In this document: positions 23,601 through 28,636 of the stretch, in pieces
Position numbering within the stretch: position 1 is the first letter of the stretch
How the letters are laid out: each line of letters begins with the position of its first letter
Made by a program: the position numbers and the translations under genes
NCBI RefSeq assembly: GCF_020509005.1
Contig: NC_063020.1
Span: 1,612,001 to 1,676,000 of the forward strand
Length of the DNA stretch: 64,000 nucleotides
Source of the DNA: Fulvia fulva
Taxonomy: Eukaryota > Ascomycota > Dothideomycetes > Mycosphaerellales > Mycosphaerellaceae
Direction of reading: 5' to 3'
The notes under the pieces: model-generated
What the model saw: only the letters and a program-made list of their open reading frames with translations
The model's database searches: none
What the model was told of the DNA's origin: nothing

Positions 23601-26600
23601 ACCGTTGATCGTGAAGACGGAGATACTGCACCGTCACATTTGTCAGCATCAAAGACGCGAGCAACCGAGACAGATATGCCACAACAGACTGGCAGTCAAG
23701 AAGAGCCACAGCTTGTCAACATACTCAGTGTAGGCCGTGATGAGATGGATATGGACGAGATGGACCGGCAGTACAAGGAGTACAGGAAAAATAAACGCAA
23801 GCAAAAGAAGCTTAAGGGTGCTGCCAGAGCAGCTGGTCTTTCTGACAATCCTGAAAGTGCCACTGAACAATCTGCCATGGTCTCTGAGACCGAAGGCTTG
23901 TCGGCCATGACCACGAGGGATGATATCTTGTCTCCCCAGTCGACACTTGACGAGACGAGACGACAGCTGTCGGCCATCAGTCAGCCAGAACAAGAAGTCG
24001 CGCCACCTGCAGAGTCTGTCGCAAGCCCAAGTAGCTCGGCGCCAGCTCATAGCATCTTCGGTGAGCGTGTCAAGAGGCGCATACCGCCCAAGCCAAAGCC
24101 TGAAGAGCGCTCCACAGAAGAAAGACAATCAAGTACTGATGCGTTAGCTGACCCAAGGCCCGAGTTTGGCACAGCTGGTATGGCTGCAGTCGTCGCGGCA
24201 GCGGCACGCGAGAGAAAAGCACGTCAGGAGGCGTCCAAAGCCATACTTGAGACGGTCAAGCAAGAGCCAGGCTGGTCCTTCGATGCGTTGGACGAGACGA
24301 AGAAGCCTGACAATGGATCGCTGTCGCTCGACAACAAGGAGTATCAAGTAATTCGAGACAGTGGGTACCAAGAGGGCACGCGATCACCTCACCGAGCATC
24401 AAGGACCAGTTGCGAGATCCCAGATATTGTCCACACTGGCTCGTCTCCCCGCGAATCTCCCTCCAAGGACAGCCTTCGACAAAGAAGATCTCTTGAACCA
24501 CTCAAGCTAGCTACTAGCCCAGACGACTCCTGGGAGATCAACAACCCTAAGCAACGTAGCGGTGATGGACAACGCTCTGCATCTGCGACACGCTCGCGAA
24601 CACCCAGTGCGGAGACGCCATTGAAGCCAACGAGCAAGGACCGCGTGTCATACCTCTTTCAATCTCCGCCTGATGCACTAGCCTCGACTGGCGAGCAGAG
24701 CTCCTGCAACATTGACTCGCATAGTGGAAATCCAGTGACACCTCAGAGGTCAGAGAACCACGACTATTTCAAGACTTCGAGTCCAAGGTTCAGCGAGTCC
24801 CATCATGGCGACAGCTCAGCACCTCGCGCCATGTTCTCCCCTGATGCCACAAACGTCGATCCTGCTCGGGAGCGTTCGGCCTTTTCGCCAGTCAATGGTC
24901 CTTTGAGCCCAAGATTAGCCTTGGACTCAATCCCAGAAGAGCGCCCTACGAGCAAGCGTGGCAAATCAAAGACTGATCTCGGCGGTCCTGAGCACATTAA
25001 GGCTGTCAATCGTGCCGAAACGCCTCAGGGCATGCGTGCCCGAGAGCAAACACATTCACCGTCAATCAGGCCCTCTATCAACATCCCTCAGACGAACGCC
25101 AGATCGACAAGTAACCCCCTCTCCACCGACACGCTCATCAACCGTCTCTCCTGGCCAGATATCGATGAGCAGACGGACACAGTGAACATCGATCGACACC
25201 TCGGCCACAGACACTCAAGACCAGCGCTCCCCGATCCACGCTCTCCCAGCGTCGTTAGCAACCGATCAAACAACAGCGGCACGCACTTCAAGTCACCACA
25301 GGAGCTGCGAACCTACAGTCGAACTTCGAATCGCAGCTCAACTCCAGTGCTCAGACGAACGAGCCTGTCAGGTGACCTGCGGGCCGCTAGCGCGCGGGGC
25401 GACGGATCGACAACGGGATCGGGATCGGCTGTTGGCGCTCGAGACTCACCCAAAACAATTCCCTTCGAAGCTCCGCCAACACCACCACCCAACGACGATG
25501 AGCTGATGACGGGCAGCGCCTCGCGCGCAATGGATATGAATGACGATGTCTTCGTAAGTCACGTTCACCTCATTGATGGCGCATCTACTAACGATGCGCA
25601 GCAGGGTTACGGCGATGCACAACAGTCGCAAGTGTCGCCGACGCGACCGCCGAGCGTGCGAAAGCGCCAAAGCATGCACATTACAGACCTTGAATCGCAG
25701 CTGGGACAACTAGCCGCAGAGAACCGCGCACTTCGTGAAGCCCATGAATATGCCGACCAGACTAATGGTGCTGCTCGCGAAGTCAACGGCCAGGCACTGG
25801 AGGAAGCATTAGCTGCACGGGACCAGCAGCTGCAACAAAGGGACCATGAGATCAGCGCAATCCAAGCTATGCTGCAGCCGTTGCAACAAGAAGTGGCTCG
25901 ACTGACTGAGATGAATGGCGGCCTCACTGAGGCCAACAGGAATCTCGTCGACGACACCAATGGCCGCTACGCCACACTCCAGGCCGAACATGCTCACGCC
26001 CATGAGCAATGGCAATCGGCTGCACGAGAGCTGGACGGCATGCGAAATGAGCATGGTCGAGTCACGTCCGGCATGAAGGACATCGTCGAAGCCGAGATCG
26101 CCACTGCTCTGGCAGACAAGAACGCCGAGATCCTTCGACTTCGTGAGCAACTTGATATCGCTGCTGAACAGATTCGAGCCTTGCAGGTTCAAATCCAGTC
26201 GTCAAAGTCAAGCGACTTCCTCAGTCAGCGAGACGAGGACTACTTTGACGGCTCGTGTCAAAAACTCTGTCAGCACGTTCAGCAGTGGGTGCTTCGGTTC
26301 TCGAAGCTTTCCGACAATCGCATCTGCCGCTTATCGACAGATCTTAACGATGACAACATCGAGGCCCGACTTGACAATGCTGTCCTTGATGGCTCAGACG
26401 TCGACAAACTGCTTGGAGACCGCGTACGCCGACGAGATGTTTTCATGTCTGTGGTCATGACGATGGTCTGGGAGTACGTCTTCACGCGCTACCTGTTCGG
26501 CATGGACCGCGAACAGCGACAAAAGCTGAAGGCACTGGAGAAACTTCTTGCGGAAGTTGGACCGCCCCGTGCAGTGTCCCACTGGCGCGCTACCACACTT

Positions 26601-27167
26601 ACCCTTCTCGCCAAGAGGCCGACCTTCGACAAGCAATGCACTATGGATACTGAAGCAGTATGTCACGAGATCTTTGGCGTGCTGTGCTCTTTGTTACCAC
26701 CACCTTCAAACTCTGAGCAGCAGCTTTTGACTTCGCTGCAGAAGGTCATCCGCATTGCGGTCGACTTGTCGATCGAGATGCGCACACAACGCGCGGAGTA
26801 CATCATGCTGCCTCCGCTACAGCCAGAGTACGATACCAATGGCGACCTTGTCCGCAAGGTCCACTTCAATGCCTCGCTCATGAACGAGCGCTCTGGGTTT
26901 TTCAGCTCCAACGAAGAGCTGGCCGCAGAACATGCGGTCGTGAAGATTGTCCTCTTCCCACTTGTGGTGAAGAAAGGCGATGATTATGGTGAAGGAGAGG
27001 AGGAAATCGTGGTCTGTCCTGCCCAAGTTCTGGTTCAGAACGACGGAGGCAAAGGCAAGAAAGTCGTTAGAGTAATGTCTGGTGCGATGGAGATTGATGA
27101 TCCCATCAGGAGCAGACAAAGCAAACACAGTCTGGTCAGTGAAGCACCAGGCAGTGTTGGATTTTGA
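5622..27167 (+). CDS. lah: Leashin-like giant repetitive protein (Woronin-body/septal tether; 'involucrin repeat' protein)
   Basis: One frame of 7,181 codons; 7,164 or 7,165 residues if the in-frame intron at 25554 is removed. In Neurospora and Aspergillus, leashin tethers Woronin bodies to the cell cortex or septal pore. It has conserved ends and a divergent repetitive middle, as here. Seen: a basic Ser/Arg-rich N-terminus; a conserved Cys/His patch at residues ~560-600 (YIGVCKHCFDPRTSAWDAP); a charged coiled coil at ~1215-1405; six PLSKKEKKKREKEAK-type units at 11.4-12.2 kb; and about 28 lysine blocks of the type SSKKKGKKGKK, often preceded by an acidic D-x-x-W stretch, at 14.8-23.5 kb. A second coiled coil (~6683-6860) precedes a conserved globular C-terminus (DYFDGSCQKLCQHVQQWVLR, then GMDREQRQKLKALEK and SLMNERSGFF). 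The start at 5622 is the first ATG of the frame. The lah symbol rests on architecture and motif memory; the 'conserved fungal C-terminal domain protein' label is safer. Confidence 0.8.
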   Translation: MWKAAFQGRSEKGGEASVAGKPTKDESQSRKKKSGSHSHRAESVISTRDDERDRERRKSGRAGRVYDSGGSKYETGSSYTSSGPSQYVTAPSSRVGEVRALTASALRMLPDDEEEWEDDEKDARSERSRKSGKRGSGDEKRRKSARSEKERSRSHSRERREKRKENKTTEKPRDKDRERSRREPELVSEGSRAMPMPGSFEQFPGQYAAGQMGPSDPAVMSGALPSDAYQHQFPGQDPYARPQMPPSMPSRADSYGHAADYYLDEGQSVQHQPGHRAATPNMLVNPDLHLIAASAEANPAQDTGHGSAADFYGGEVSPVPYSKIPTTAPTTPAKVSKPSETGKTSASAPSSSSKPKPKTKSSRTSSTGVAAAAVAAGAGIAALSGSSHQHSQSQQQNTSSSSYQQGTSFTSKPTKPTRHNSEGSAYYTAPSTNSTYPPTLPSTNGYGAAMTTNTGTPGRQTNNSSSNVPLYAAAAAGAAGLAAHDYNQHHQHSAHANAAFNTQSGGGYGGGGGQGPPRSPRAGPGGAYYGPPSGQNGGMAQMPFHEHKGPLTRIKDGLFNIISTPEDVAKMEMYTEYIGVCKHCFDPRTSAWDAPRVHHYHKRRDSFESLRKRRSAERLGRMGSSESLRRQGGTRVDKDNRYYASESSRRKRESGGVGILGAGLAAAGGLAAANALRSDRRDFDDTYSVKSGHRESSAVRRRSRSSSREQRRQSQYGVIRPDRDEFVTVRKKDGSIEQRQVSRKSRSSSRERKSSGMFGAAAAGAALEAAGMAASSRRHRSRSRSHSPTVIGGFGASETRSRRSGRRSPTRSSYHDISRNDRPQESSGLFGGFFSPPRKEPKRRNSPEHQKKRKGFFTFSNSSASSSNSDIAFGEGFASRSSLGLSRKSSVLSNRSARRTSGRASRKRSDDHLGATIAGIGATAAALAAAQRGHRISKRTSRPELGRRRDVRHSHADSSDEEWEDELPSDVDDSSSIEGGLAYGNEDRRLSGRQSMDSIASQSSAGGLGAWGWRWGGKDKKRRSRQSSSQQPMYDQRTGSAFAAPGLAGLAAGAGAAAAFDTSRPMDKPVYLDDTGRPLPSPASTSTASGPTGPLQYVDPAPISDVGTPSRYSSMPGSFDEGVPVSRPGPDILRAPQPISPAQPAFTQSPPELESPTQYRPGHPRRANSSPTRGHFAQDAALIGGAALATAGAIAGMSSISGRSGRDKEASRVSFGFTEEQQAKEDREHRREQKLADEERRRADRTRALKEEADRAAKEARQEEVRRQREEENRKAAEVRLERDRAAQRETEERAERERQNEVARLERERTAQREAEQRAERERQKETARVQRERLEQEARDRQAAASAAAAEVEKHRKAREEAERRAEIAERERRERNDAYAREQARLADEYQRRREAEEQNQYDAYAQRYPSQSPEEERKQWPSARQQTPQYGSQSPESERKYSSGWGSVAAGAAAAATVGAVMAGREHDKKRDRKKSRDDGYSDKGHQDHSEQRYGTSWESAEKNASSREPEGRAELERRASEKYGRGQTGVEVRDGYAAAEIKPKNEHEGEPLMDDDIYDPDFFKKKHTAVENARYAEFARKAADKVVHDREHAYDDDKNTSYADFFAPKELLAKEAEGKTRPVSPDGDMDMQVFHLRDTEIRSSFGSDPDHRHGRSKSAPHGVPRLNVIAPTPPPSSAESSPLRSKEHTKSPLSKEQVIELANELNKSSVSQSRSENSERSRSISWGDDSTHYYDVDTPDSHPDRDSYITSPDIRNNRATTAAAGVAGAAAAGAALHEIVVEDPSGGERRYTEEEWLRDEERDTQAGADDDRDVEDITPSPGPGPRDFYQQPFFDSVSDMGTGIFNVSSPGTRNAPPARGFVEGETDEPTPVEEKKPRIPGGFDDDMDDIYRPRPKRDNDPVTAEIQKEQAAAAVASAAEEVSDREPPLSKKEKKKREKEAKKSSSVVESEPSTYFAAEPEPVPEPVAEPAWEPPLSKKEQKKREKEAKRQSIVEEVESQEPAPVAEPAVVASEPAWEPPLSAKEKKKREKEAKRQSIVEDNDIPASLPANDNKTVVEEPAWEPPLSAKEKKKREKAAKRSSVAESDPPTPVKEPEPVPSPTKQVAIEPEGDDFLSKKDKKKRDKARKESGDLAHSIDDLPAEPKPIDLQESSSSDQPAADEQEDPLSKKDQKKRDKERLADAAIAAGGIAAAAAVLDSTEDSTSGSNKKKKGKKSKLGEPSYDDPRDLPSDLPPAPEPPRSEPHGMPGGWDSDRRESEENVEDDVAQKATEKFDEKSSKGPSQYQMPEESTKTVEPETPVEDDWANFTSSSKESKKKKKKSKRNSAAFNIPEVSSPLRSEIPFDDYVSANDRKAGPEPYTNGYSKDDESSRTEDLASSREFGKASSSGSRDTGYFDEPRRRSDSPKQTSPEDTRSSTSDERKSRREEARRGSDYYDEPSYAYETASVAGTELGGDYERSSKSKRRSRHAADDDDTRSVVSTRSRRDKDESSSDKKKEKKGGLFGLFARTKSTDDVVKSSKDDTSLSRTSTCDSKRDDEDEESRHRRKHRSRSEYGDDDDDTKSVKSSGKSRRHRSEKGSDEDSKERRRRSTHDDYDRSSPARSESGHRHHRRRGTDDVGDSLSRRDSRESRGAASESGGRHHHRRRTDEDAYGAGSRDQSFLGMRVEEMPPLPVSRPASPESAAKQQREGSSAEAKSGVGLVTGAAIAADLRAAVGAAFADRDQETRAPSQRDIAKEHHNDEHADHAAPTLESSPMLETPSRPVSMGRPSSSTAVPLHFPGRAPQTPGSAKDRAHSFSSPAVRSPATPVSPNATRTRQGRPQSTEIRPLYLVERNRQTPDVEDALPSLPSSKPSSRASSIQGSDENYQSAVEELDFDSPNRSRAGTLTLDTEEANAYRDDPLGSGEVTPKASEFHSLPGSGEKAPKQEPQFYTWEDFAQDERLHEQDTKPVEEATADPSLAQATPGLIMKQDQFSRSRSKSPGKQSSAFKSAAAAAMLGTAAVYAHHKSHDGSPERVVHDDKTPQSKATYDYPLPAPIEETAREREVAKAPILEEAPPLSRTTSSKKKKGKKGKKQLWQEAEPETSDAQPSLGPEKVTEIIASATPDIELGPAGAQDIEAFRDIGDYHEDSVPDSAATEVGTWSSDRRGTGAFLDASSPAGQNQTKTEDDRFLPSTAAHTLPKYDEDFFSRLSGEQGKSTSGSGSGVATPFMAVPTPAEEGVECELHGDMSKEDQARPATSYNLPTAKAEPAPLVIEQRNVEAAEPQTSEPVSAPKLTRKQSKKSKKNGKTAMLWEEESSEPATEQPLQLDTASEATTSRELADVPEEPLTAIEKDDAGLDAQPWLAEGSSESQDVPVAAQFNFGTHDFNQLAEGNSTNWQDAQAQAFQHSMTSKPSSMTSVVEGQRIESEDTSFEPAGSKKKGKKGKKSKTPTWSEDTTSEPFGQAKDHEQASTTEPVQESSGVALVAGLGAAAAAIGIDVPLDKKSKKKAKKDKKRQSASWEDFNEVPQPSPQSAVQHPIIEDETPAIDTINEQVVAATPELDLGPVGARDIDAFYDQPAQFSSEQDAAATPELDLGHVGATNIDAFERGAETLEMSRGIEPDVAEDIFPIKSKKKGKKSKKMADQAESSGPVSRAESPSASRQMSMDDSAFVDAEESQNLGAAQPDAVNAQINLDMSPVAEPAPSVIEDTPFVSGKKSKKDKKKKKSAAFFEPEPEIPQESATRSVSQSRRVPADESAFVDASEQQVSEDVSEMPQPIQDPATVEPTFETAAQEDGLGDSLSREPPSSNTLESFAPVPGKKAKKSKKKQQQSFDWASLDSSAPGTPEKRTSSPERVDLGPVGAQDTSAIDAWAAPGNMATDHDKLDLGPVGAQDTTAIDASRAIEDSNTREENPDLGPVGAQDTTAFEAGLTGNDAARGYFDLGPVGAQDTSAFTETEEVPKIVPENDSAPAKSSKKSKKDKKKKKSTTFDWENPDPESGASTPVPESRDELGSVPVSDTTKDPSPEDVPTPAATFSEEPLQEENHRDVAEVSLPAELTVDDLTPAGSSKKSKKDKKRRKSAADGPAPDVETTAPVFEPQGDDSEPSTPAVAEQTDVSKSPDTTGEVTEADAAAVEPATEDFSAPISAKQAKKDKKKKKQSAFAWDEPEAEPVSTSQTDIGQVEKNTADNVETPNEEVESAQGPIINEEDQQPPITETAPEAHDLASVSTNKSKKDKKKKKQSLGWDDFEPAPELVPEPVSVPTEDVTVAADVSPPRADQVDENGTLPVRERTPDQTEPALTEDVARDTLEDFRPQDEEPLVDAPIEEEFKPTLSRKQSKKDKKKKLQQHLEDLAPGEAPASAPPGEQPSSIAPVDNQEVSSEAKIFAPSSEEAVEESGRDINEIADAPKDLLVEAPVDDAFKPSLSRKQSKKDKKKALQQSLWNLESETGEDEHAAKEELEQSSSAVEKPLLDVASQEADSTGVVEPSAEMGVHPPQTEAQPADDSATDIATEAPALHSTQLVTGEVESDVLTSKLQDEPQDDVEWASSSKKKSKKGKKGRKDDRVTPDEPEQPALDDLSKAIGEMDTSLPTASGHDEVTATDQEIPAVAKIESQAAEAVPEDDSAWVNTSKKKGKKGKKSRQSLPSTPPVLEESATILEPETSQQKHEDSPSEVTAPLATSIERPDSVLPSSDDSQMPTQAVEQEEDLTWAPSSKKKKKGKNTKQDQDESQKDVNDNTSVPQAVKQSTEQSTDLPHVEASDLPKDESSREFVAETAHAAEEEPLDDTWGFSTSSKKKSKKGKKSATSTPASPPTERQPAQDSTTLGEDLPASGSQQEILFNEEVNPTELTSFDPEPQAGEVVQEDDATPDDAAWASSSKKKGKNGKKSQDIKQDDFINQSTEDYATPMEISTGPDVGTKEASDDQIPLSGEVASSTETPAEVDLWEAPASKKKKGKKGKKSGSGLATPISEPAEPSVEAALPVTETPDVIDQAAELPVVNLEPAETPLSEKEVVRDLQTSTPHEVEDSTTVAKNDPAVDLETAVAENDKPAKEDPQDLWASTTSKKKKGKRNKKGSGIVTPLAENLDLESSQPVTDLAESSRDVAPSSNDTHITSGLEVTSNEPAVMTHDDLENTAEIQTGYADDHEGPAHDTFDDVWAEEDITTHEDTATVQDLFEEPAEDARSSYTPASKKGKKKKNKGKKGSSAGLSLSNDTQALDTDSPVDQSLSAARQEPSIETPALAPTDEDAGVELVPHTTTSHEINTGTRDMPSEVVDVAQPEVNDSLDDTTTAPTNIDQEPEQIDEVDPRATESGSKKKGKKNKSKTTDPWADSPAEDTAADVSTENTNNEPTQPATVDAGSQAQTVVEPMVDQSDAIPEQREESAIVDDEWALPKAGKKKGKKGKKTQLDAFDALKNDTAADATPSSEPSAPVETPDSTATHTSIDSEEPAKAESDDVWALPTKAKKGKKGKKGKAMLALDEEVPSSTTDGQDATADSRSTTELVDAPEWPEEPKMAGDALHEQESEKKPEGPSIVEHQNNALEEQAPLSAEPGEADQTITPGLLQTMEGEAPVTEEQGSEALLPSKKSKNDKKKAKARASMADDFQPEPTSDMPATTDLAEADHSKILGAAAVATAALAGVVASQSNDDKPEEEDWAGFSSKKSKKDKKKGKKSGTATPVVDSNELPVPADTEVTDFAPVLDVGLKDQVAQAVNVEDPPAVAEENDDLNTLKDNPDDALSPRSLEILKAQPETANIVGDYAPTAHLEDQTTAPANDVDAATEREAADTSADHEHIWSTHAEETRTTSPHHPSQDIDFTATVAAGLADSGFNPDMVINDPVFQRRASPPGTIPEADPDEVFSTTTTKRKKGKKNKRSTEISEGPADEQATPANEVATDSAPADDFNDAITQSLQGTGFDPALLEKALASGNDQSSKVATEDPNEISFTTTKRKKGKKGKKSQADQFSETPTDQDGPPITTDAPTHAAEPPSEPLHELTGDEPTVDREDGDTAPSHLSASKTRATETDMPQQTGSQEEPQLVNILSVGRDEMDMDEMDRQYKEYRKNKRKQKKLKGAARAAGLSDNPESATEQSAMVSETEGLSAMTTRDDILSPQSTLDETRRQLSAISQPEQEVAPPAESVASPSSSAPAHSIFGERVKRRIPPKPKPEERSTEERQSSTDALADPRPEFGTAGMAAVVAAAARERKARQEASKAILETVKQEPGWSFDALDETKKPDNGSLSLDNKEYQVIRDSGYQEGTRSPHRASRTSCEIPDIVHTGSSPRESPSKDSLRQRRSLEPLKLATSPDDSWEINNPKQRSGDGQRSASATRSRTPSAETPLKPTSKDRVSYLFQSPPDALASTGEQSSCNIDSHSGNPVTPQRSENHDYFKTSSPRFSESHHGDSSAPRAMFSPDATNVDPARERSAFSPVNGPLSPRLALDSIPEERPTSKRGKSKTDLGGPEHIKAVNRAETPQGMRAREQTHSPSIRPSINIPQTNARSTSNPLSTDTLINRLSWPDIDEQTDTVNIDRHLGHRHSRPALPDPRSPSVVSNRSNNSGTHFKSPQELRTYSRTSNRSSTPVLRRTSLSGDLRAASARGDGSTTGSGSAVGARDSPKTIPFEAPPTPPPNDDELMTGSASRAMDMNDDVFVSHVHLIDGASTNDAQQGYGDAQQSQVSPTRPPSVRKRQSMHITDLESQLGQLAAENRALREAHEYADQTNGAAREVNGQALEEALAARDQQLQQRDHEISAIQAMLQPLQQEVARLTEMNGGLTEANRNLVDDTNGRYATLQAEHAHAHEQWQSAARELDGMRNEHGRVTSGMKDIVEAEIATALADKNAEILRLREQLDIAAEQIRALQVQIQSSKSSDFLSQRDEDYFDGSCQKLCQHVQQWVLRFSKLSDNRICRLSTDLNDDNIEARLDNAVLDGSDVDKLLGDRVRRRDVFMSVVMTMVWEYVFTRYLFGMDREQRQKLKALEKLLAEVGPPRAVSHWRATTLTLLAKRPTFDKQCTMDTEAVCHEIFGVLCSLLPPPSNSEQQLLTSLQKVIRIAVDLSIEMRTQRAEYIMLPPLQPEYDTNGDLVRKVHFNASLMNERSGFFSSNEELAAEHAVVKIVLFPLVVKKGDDYGEGEEEIVVCPAQVLVQNDGGKGKKVVRVMSGAMEIDDPIRSRQSKHSLVSEAPGSVGF
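9268..9840 (+). repeat. Charged coiled-coil region of the leashin-like protein (imperfect RERE/AER repeats)
   Basis: About 190 codons rich in Glu, Arg, Ala and Gln with repeated units such as AERERQ, AQREAEQ and LERERTAQ. There is no proline for most of the length, consistent with a long single alpha-helix or coiled coil. It lies between low-complexity segments (residues ~1216-1406). Confidence 0.7.
14823..23490 (+). repeat. Array of about 28 lysine-rich repeat units in the leashin-like gene
   Basis: Roughly every 250-350 bp a block of the form (S)KKKxKKxKK recurs, usually preceded by D/E-x-x-W and followed by an acidic Pro/Glu/Thr-rich linker. Copies are diverged at the DNA level, so this is an old expansion. 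Within 14.9-17.5 kb a second motif, D-L-G-P-V-G-A-Q-D, recurs seven times. Confidence 0.75.
25554..25601 (+). other. Probable in-frame intron with tandem (NAGNAG) acceptor inside the leashin-like gene
   Basis: The segment starts GTAAGT, contains a perfect CTACTAAC branch site and ends in CAGCAG. It is 48 nt (or 51 nt with the second CAG), begins exactly on a codon boundary (codon 6645) and has no stop codon, so the frame stays open whether or not it is spliced. Splicing would join ...NDDVF directly to (Q)GYGDAQQ. Confidence 0.75.
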
Positions 27168-27880
27168 GGGAGTTCTCCGGGCGTTAGGAGAAGATGATGA
27201 TTTACGCGAATTCAAGCAAAGGCGTTCTGGGCGGTTACATATACCACATAGCAGTATGACGATAGTGTATCTTTCGAACTTCTTATCTGACAGGCGCTGT
27301 TTCAACACACCCGAGAGCTACCGCAGAGTTAATGCTGACTGCATGCATCAAGTGTATGGACCCACAAACTTCGCCTACACCACAGCTGCAGCCAATCTGC
27401 ATCATGATCCCAAAGTGACGAAAGTGTCTCAAGGCATTGCAGCCAACTATCTCGCTCCAACCGCGTTCCCATGTGATGGAGTCCTTGGCTCTGACATCAC
27501 CAGGCCGTCGGACCAGGATGAGAGCTTGACGTGATTTTCGGAAAGCATGAAAGGCAACCATCCGCCCTGCACCGCCCTCATATGTCAGGCGGGACAGGTG
27601 AAAGGATAAGTATAGAAAAGCAAGCTACTTCCATGTAGGCTCAGGTCCTGTTGGGTTCTCTATCGTGCCAACTTTCACCACTACCACCATTATCAGGCAC
27701 CGTTCGTGGATGTGACTCTGTTGCACAGCCTACTCAGCTGAACGTACGAGGGATCCAATCTCAAGGCTGCCGCGCTTTTATCAAAAGCAGCTGCTCGTCC
27801 TCGTGCGACTATACACTCCTCCACATTCGAATATTCCTACCAAAAGATCCGACACTTCCAGCACAACACAGTCACACAAG
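27168..27880. other. Intergenic: 3' flank of the giant gene and leader of the small gene at 27881
   Basis: About 710 bp; short open frames only, none with recognisable motifs. A CA-rich leader (cttccagcacaacacagtc) lies just before the small ORF. Confidence 0.35.
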
Positions 27881-28096
27881 ATGTGCTTCGTCAGCTCCCC
27901 ACGACGCGAGACTGTCGTCCGTGAACGCGACTATCTGGCACCTCGGCCAGTCTCCAACTATCACGGCGGGCGCCGGAACAGCGCGGTCTATGTCAAGAGA
28001 ACGAGCGGCCCTGTCAGTTATCGAAGCTCGTATGACAGTCATCCGAGGAGCTCGAGGGAGGTGTACAGAAAGACCAGCCGCACAATCGTGCGGTGA
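27881..28096 (+). CDS. Small basic hypothetical protein (71 aa)
   Basis: A short frame starting at the ATG at 27881 (MCFVSSPRRETVVRER) after a CA-rich leader typical of fungal 5' UTRs. The product is strongly basic and rich in Arg, Ser and Tyr (PVSNYHGGRRNSAVYVKR), with no signal peptide, membrane span or known domain. An upstream in-frame ATG at 27803 would add 26 residues, but the 27881 start has the better context and the tidier N-terminus. It lies between the leashin-like gene and the eisosome gene on the same strand. I do not recognise a function. The main doubt is whether it is expressed. Confidence 0.5.
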   Translation: MCFVSSPRRETVVRERDYLAPRPVSNYHGGRRNSAVYVKRTSGPVSYRSSYDSHPRSSREVYRKTSRTIVR

Positions 28097-28636
28097 TGAA
28101 GTTGGGCGAAGACGACTGCGCACGCGCACGAACTGAACGACTGGACTGATGTATGCTTTGGATTGTGAGAGGCTATGTACTATACACGAGGTTTGAGAGA
28201 TGGAGACTGATGTTGATGTGGTGGTCGCTTCATTGCGGATAATGTTCGGGTTGGTATTTCTAGGGGTGGACTTGACGTGAAGTCTCGATTGCATTTCTTC
28301 CGTTGAGATACGCTTCTAATGTACGATTGAACGATATGCGGTATGCCATCCAATCGAGCCAGTGCTATGCAACGACTGGCTCGCTACATGTCCTTGCCTA
28401 TGACATTTGTGCCTCACGCGTTCCTATGACGTATGGCCGTTGTGGGCAAAGGAAGCCTCGGAACGTCGTCATTCACACTCTGGTGAGCTTTTTGCACACA
28501 GTAAGACCTTGACCGCATCTCTCTTGGTTCTCAATCACTTCTTGCAGTGCTCGGAGCGATCAGTATTGTACGAAACGACGCATTGTCACAGAACGCTTAC
28601 TAGGAACCTGAAACGATCCCCTGATCGACCGCAACC
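28097..28636. other. Intergenic: upstream region of the PIL1-type eisosome gene
   Basis: About 540 bp with no supported gene. It must contain the promoter and the first, almost entirely untranslated, exon of the eisosome gene, whose coding part begins with AT at 28637-28638. Confidence 0.4.
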
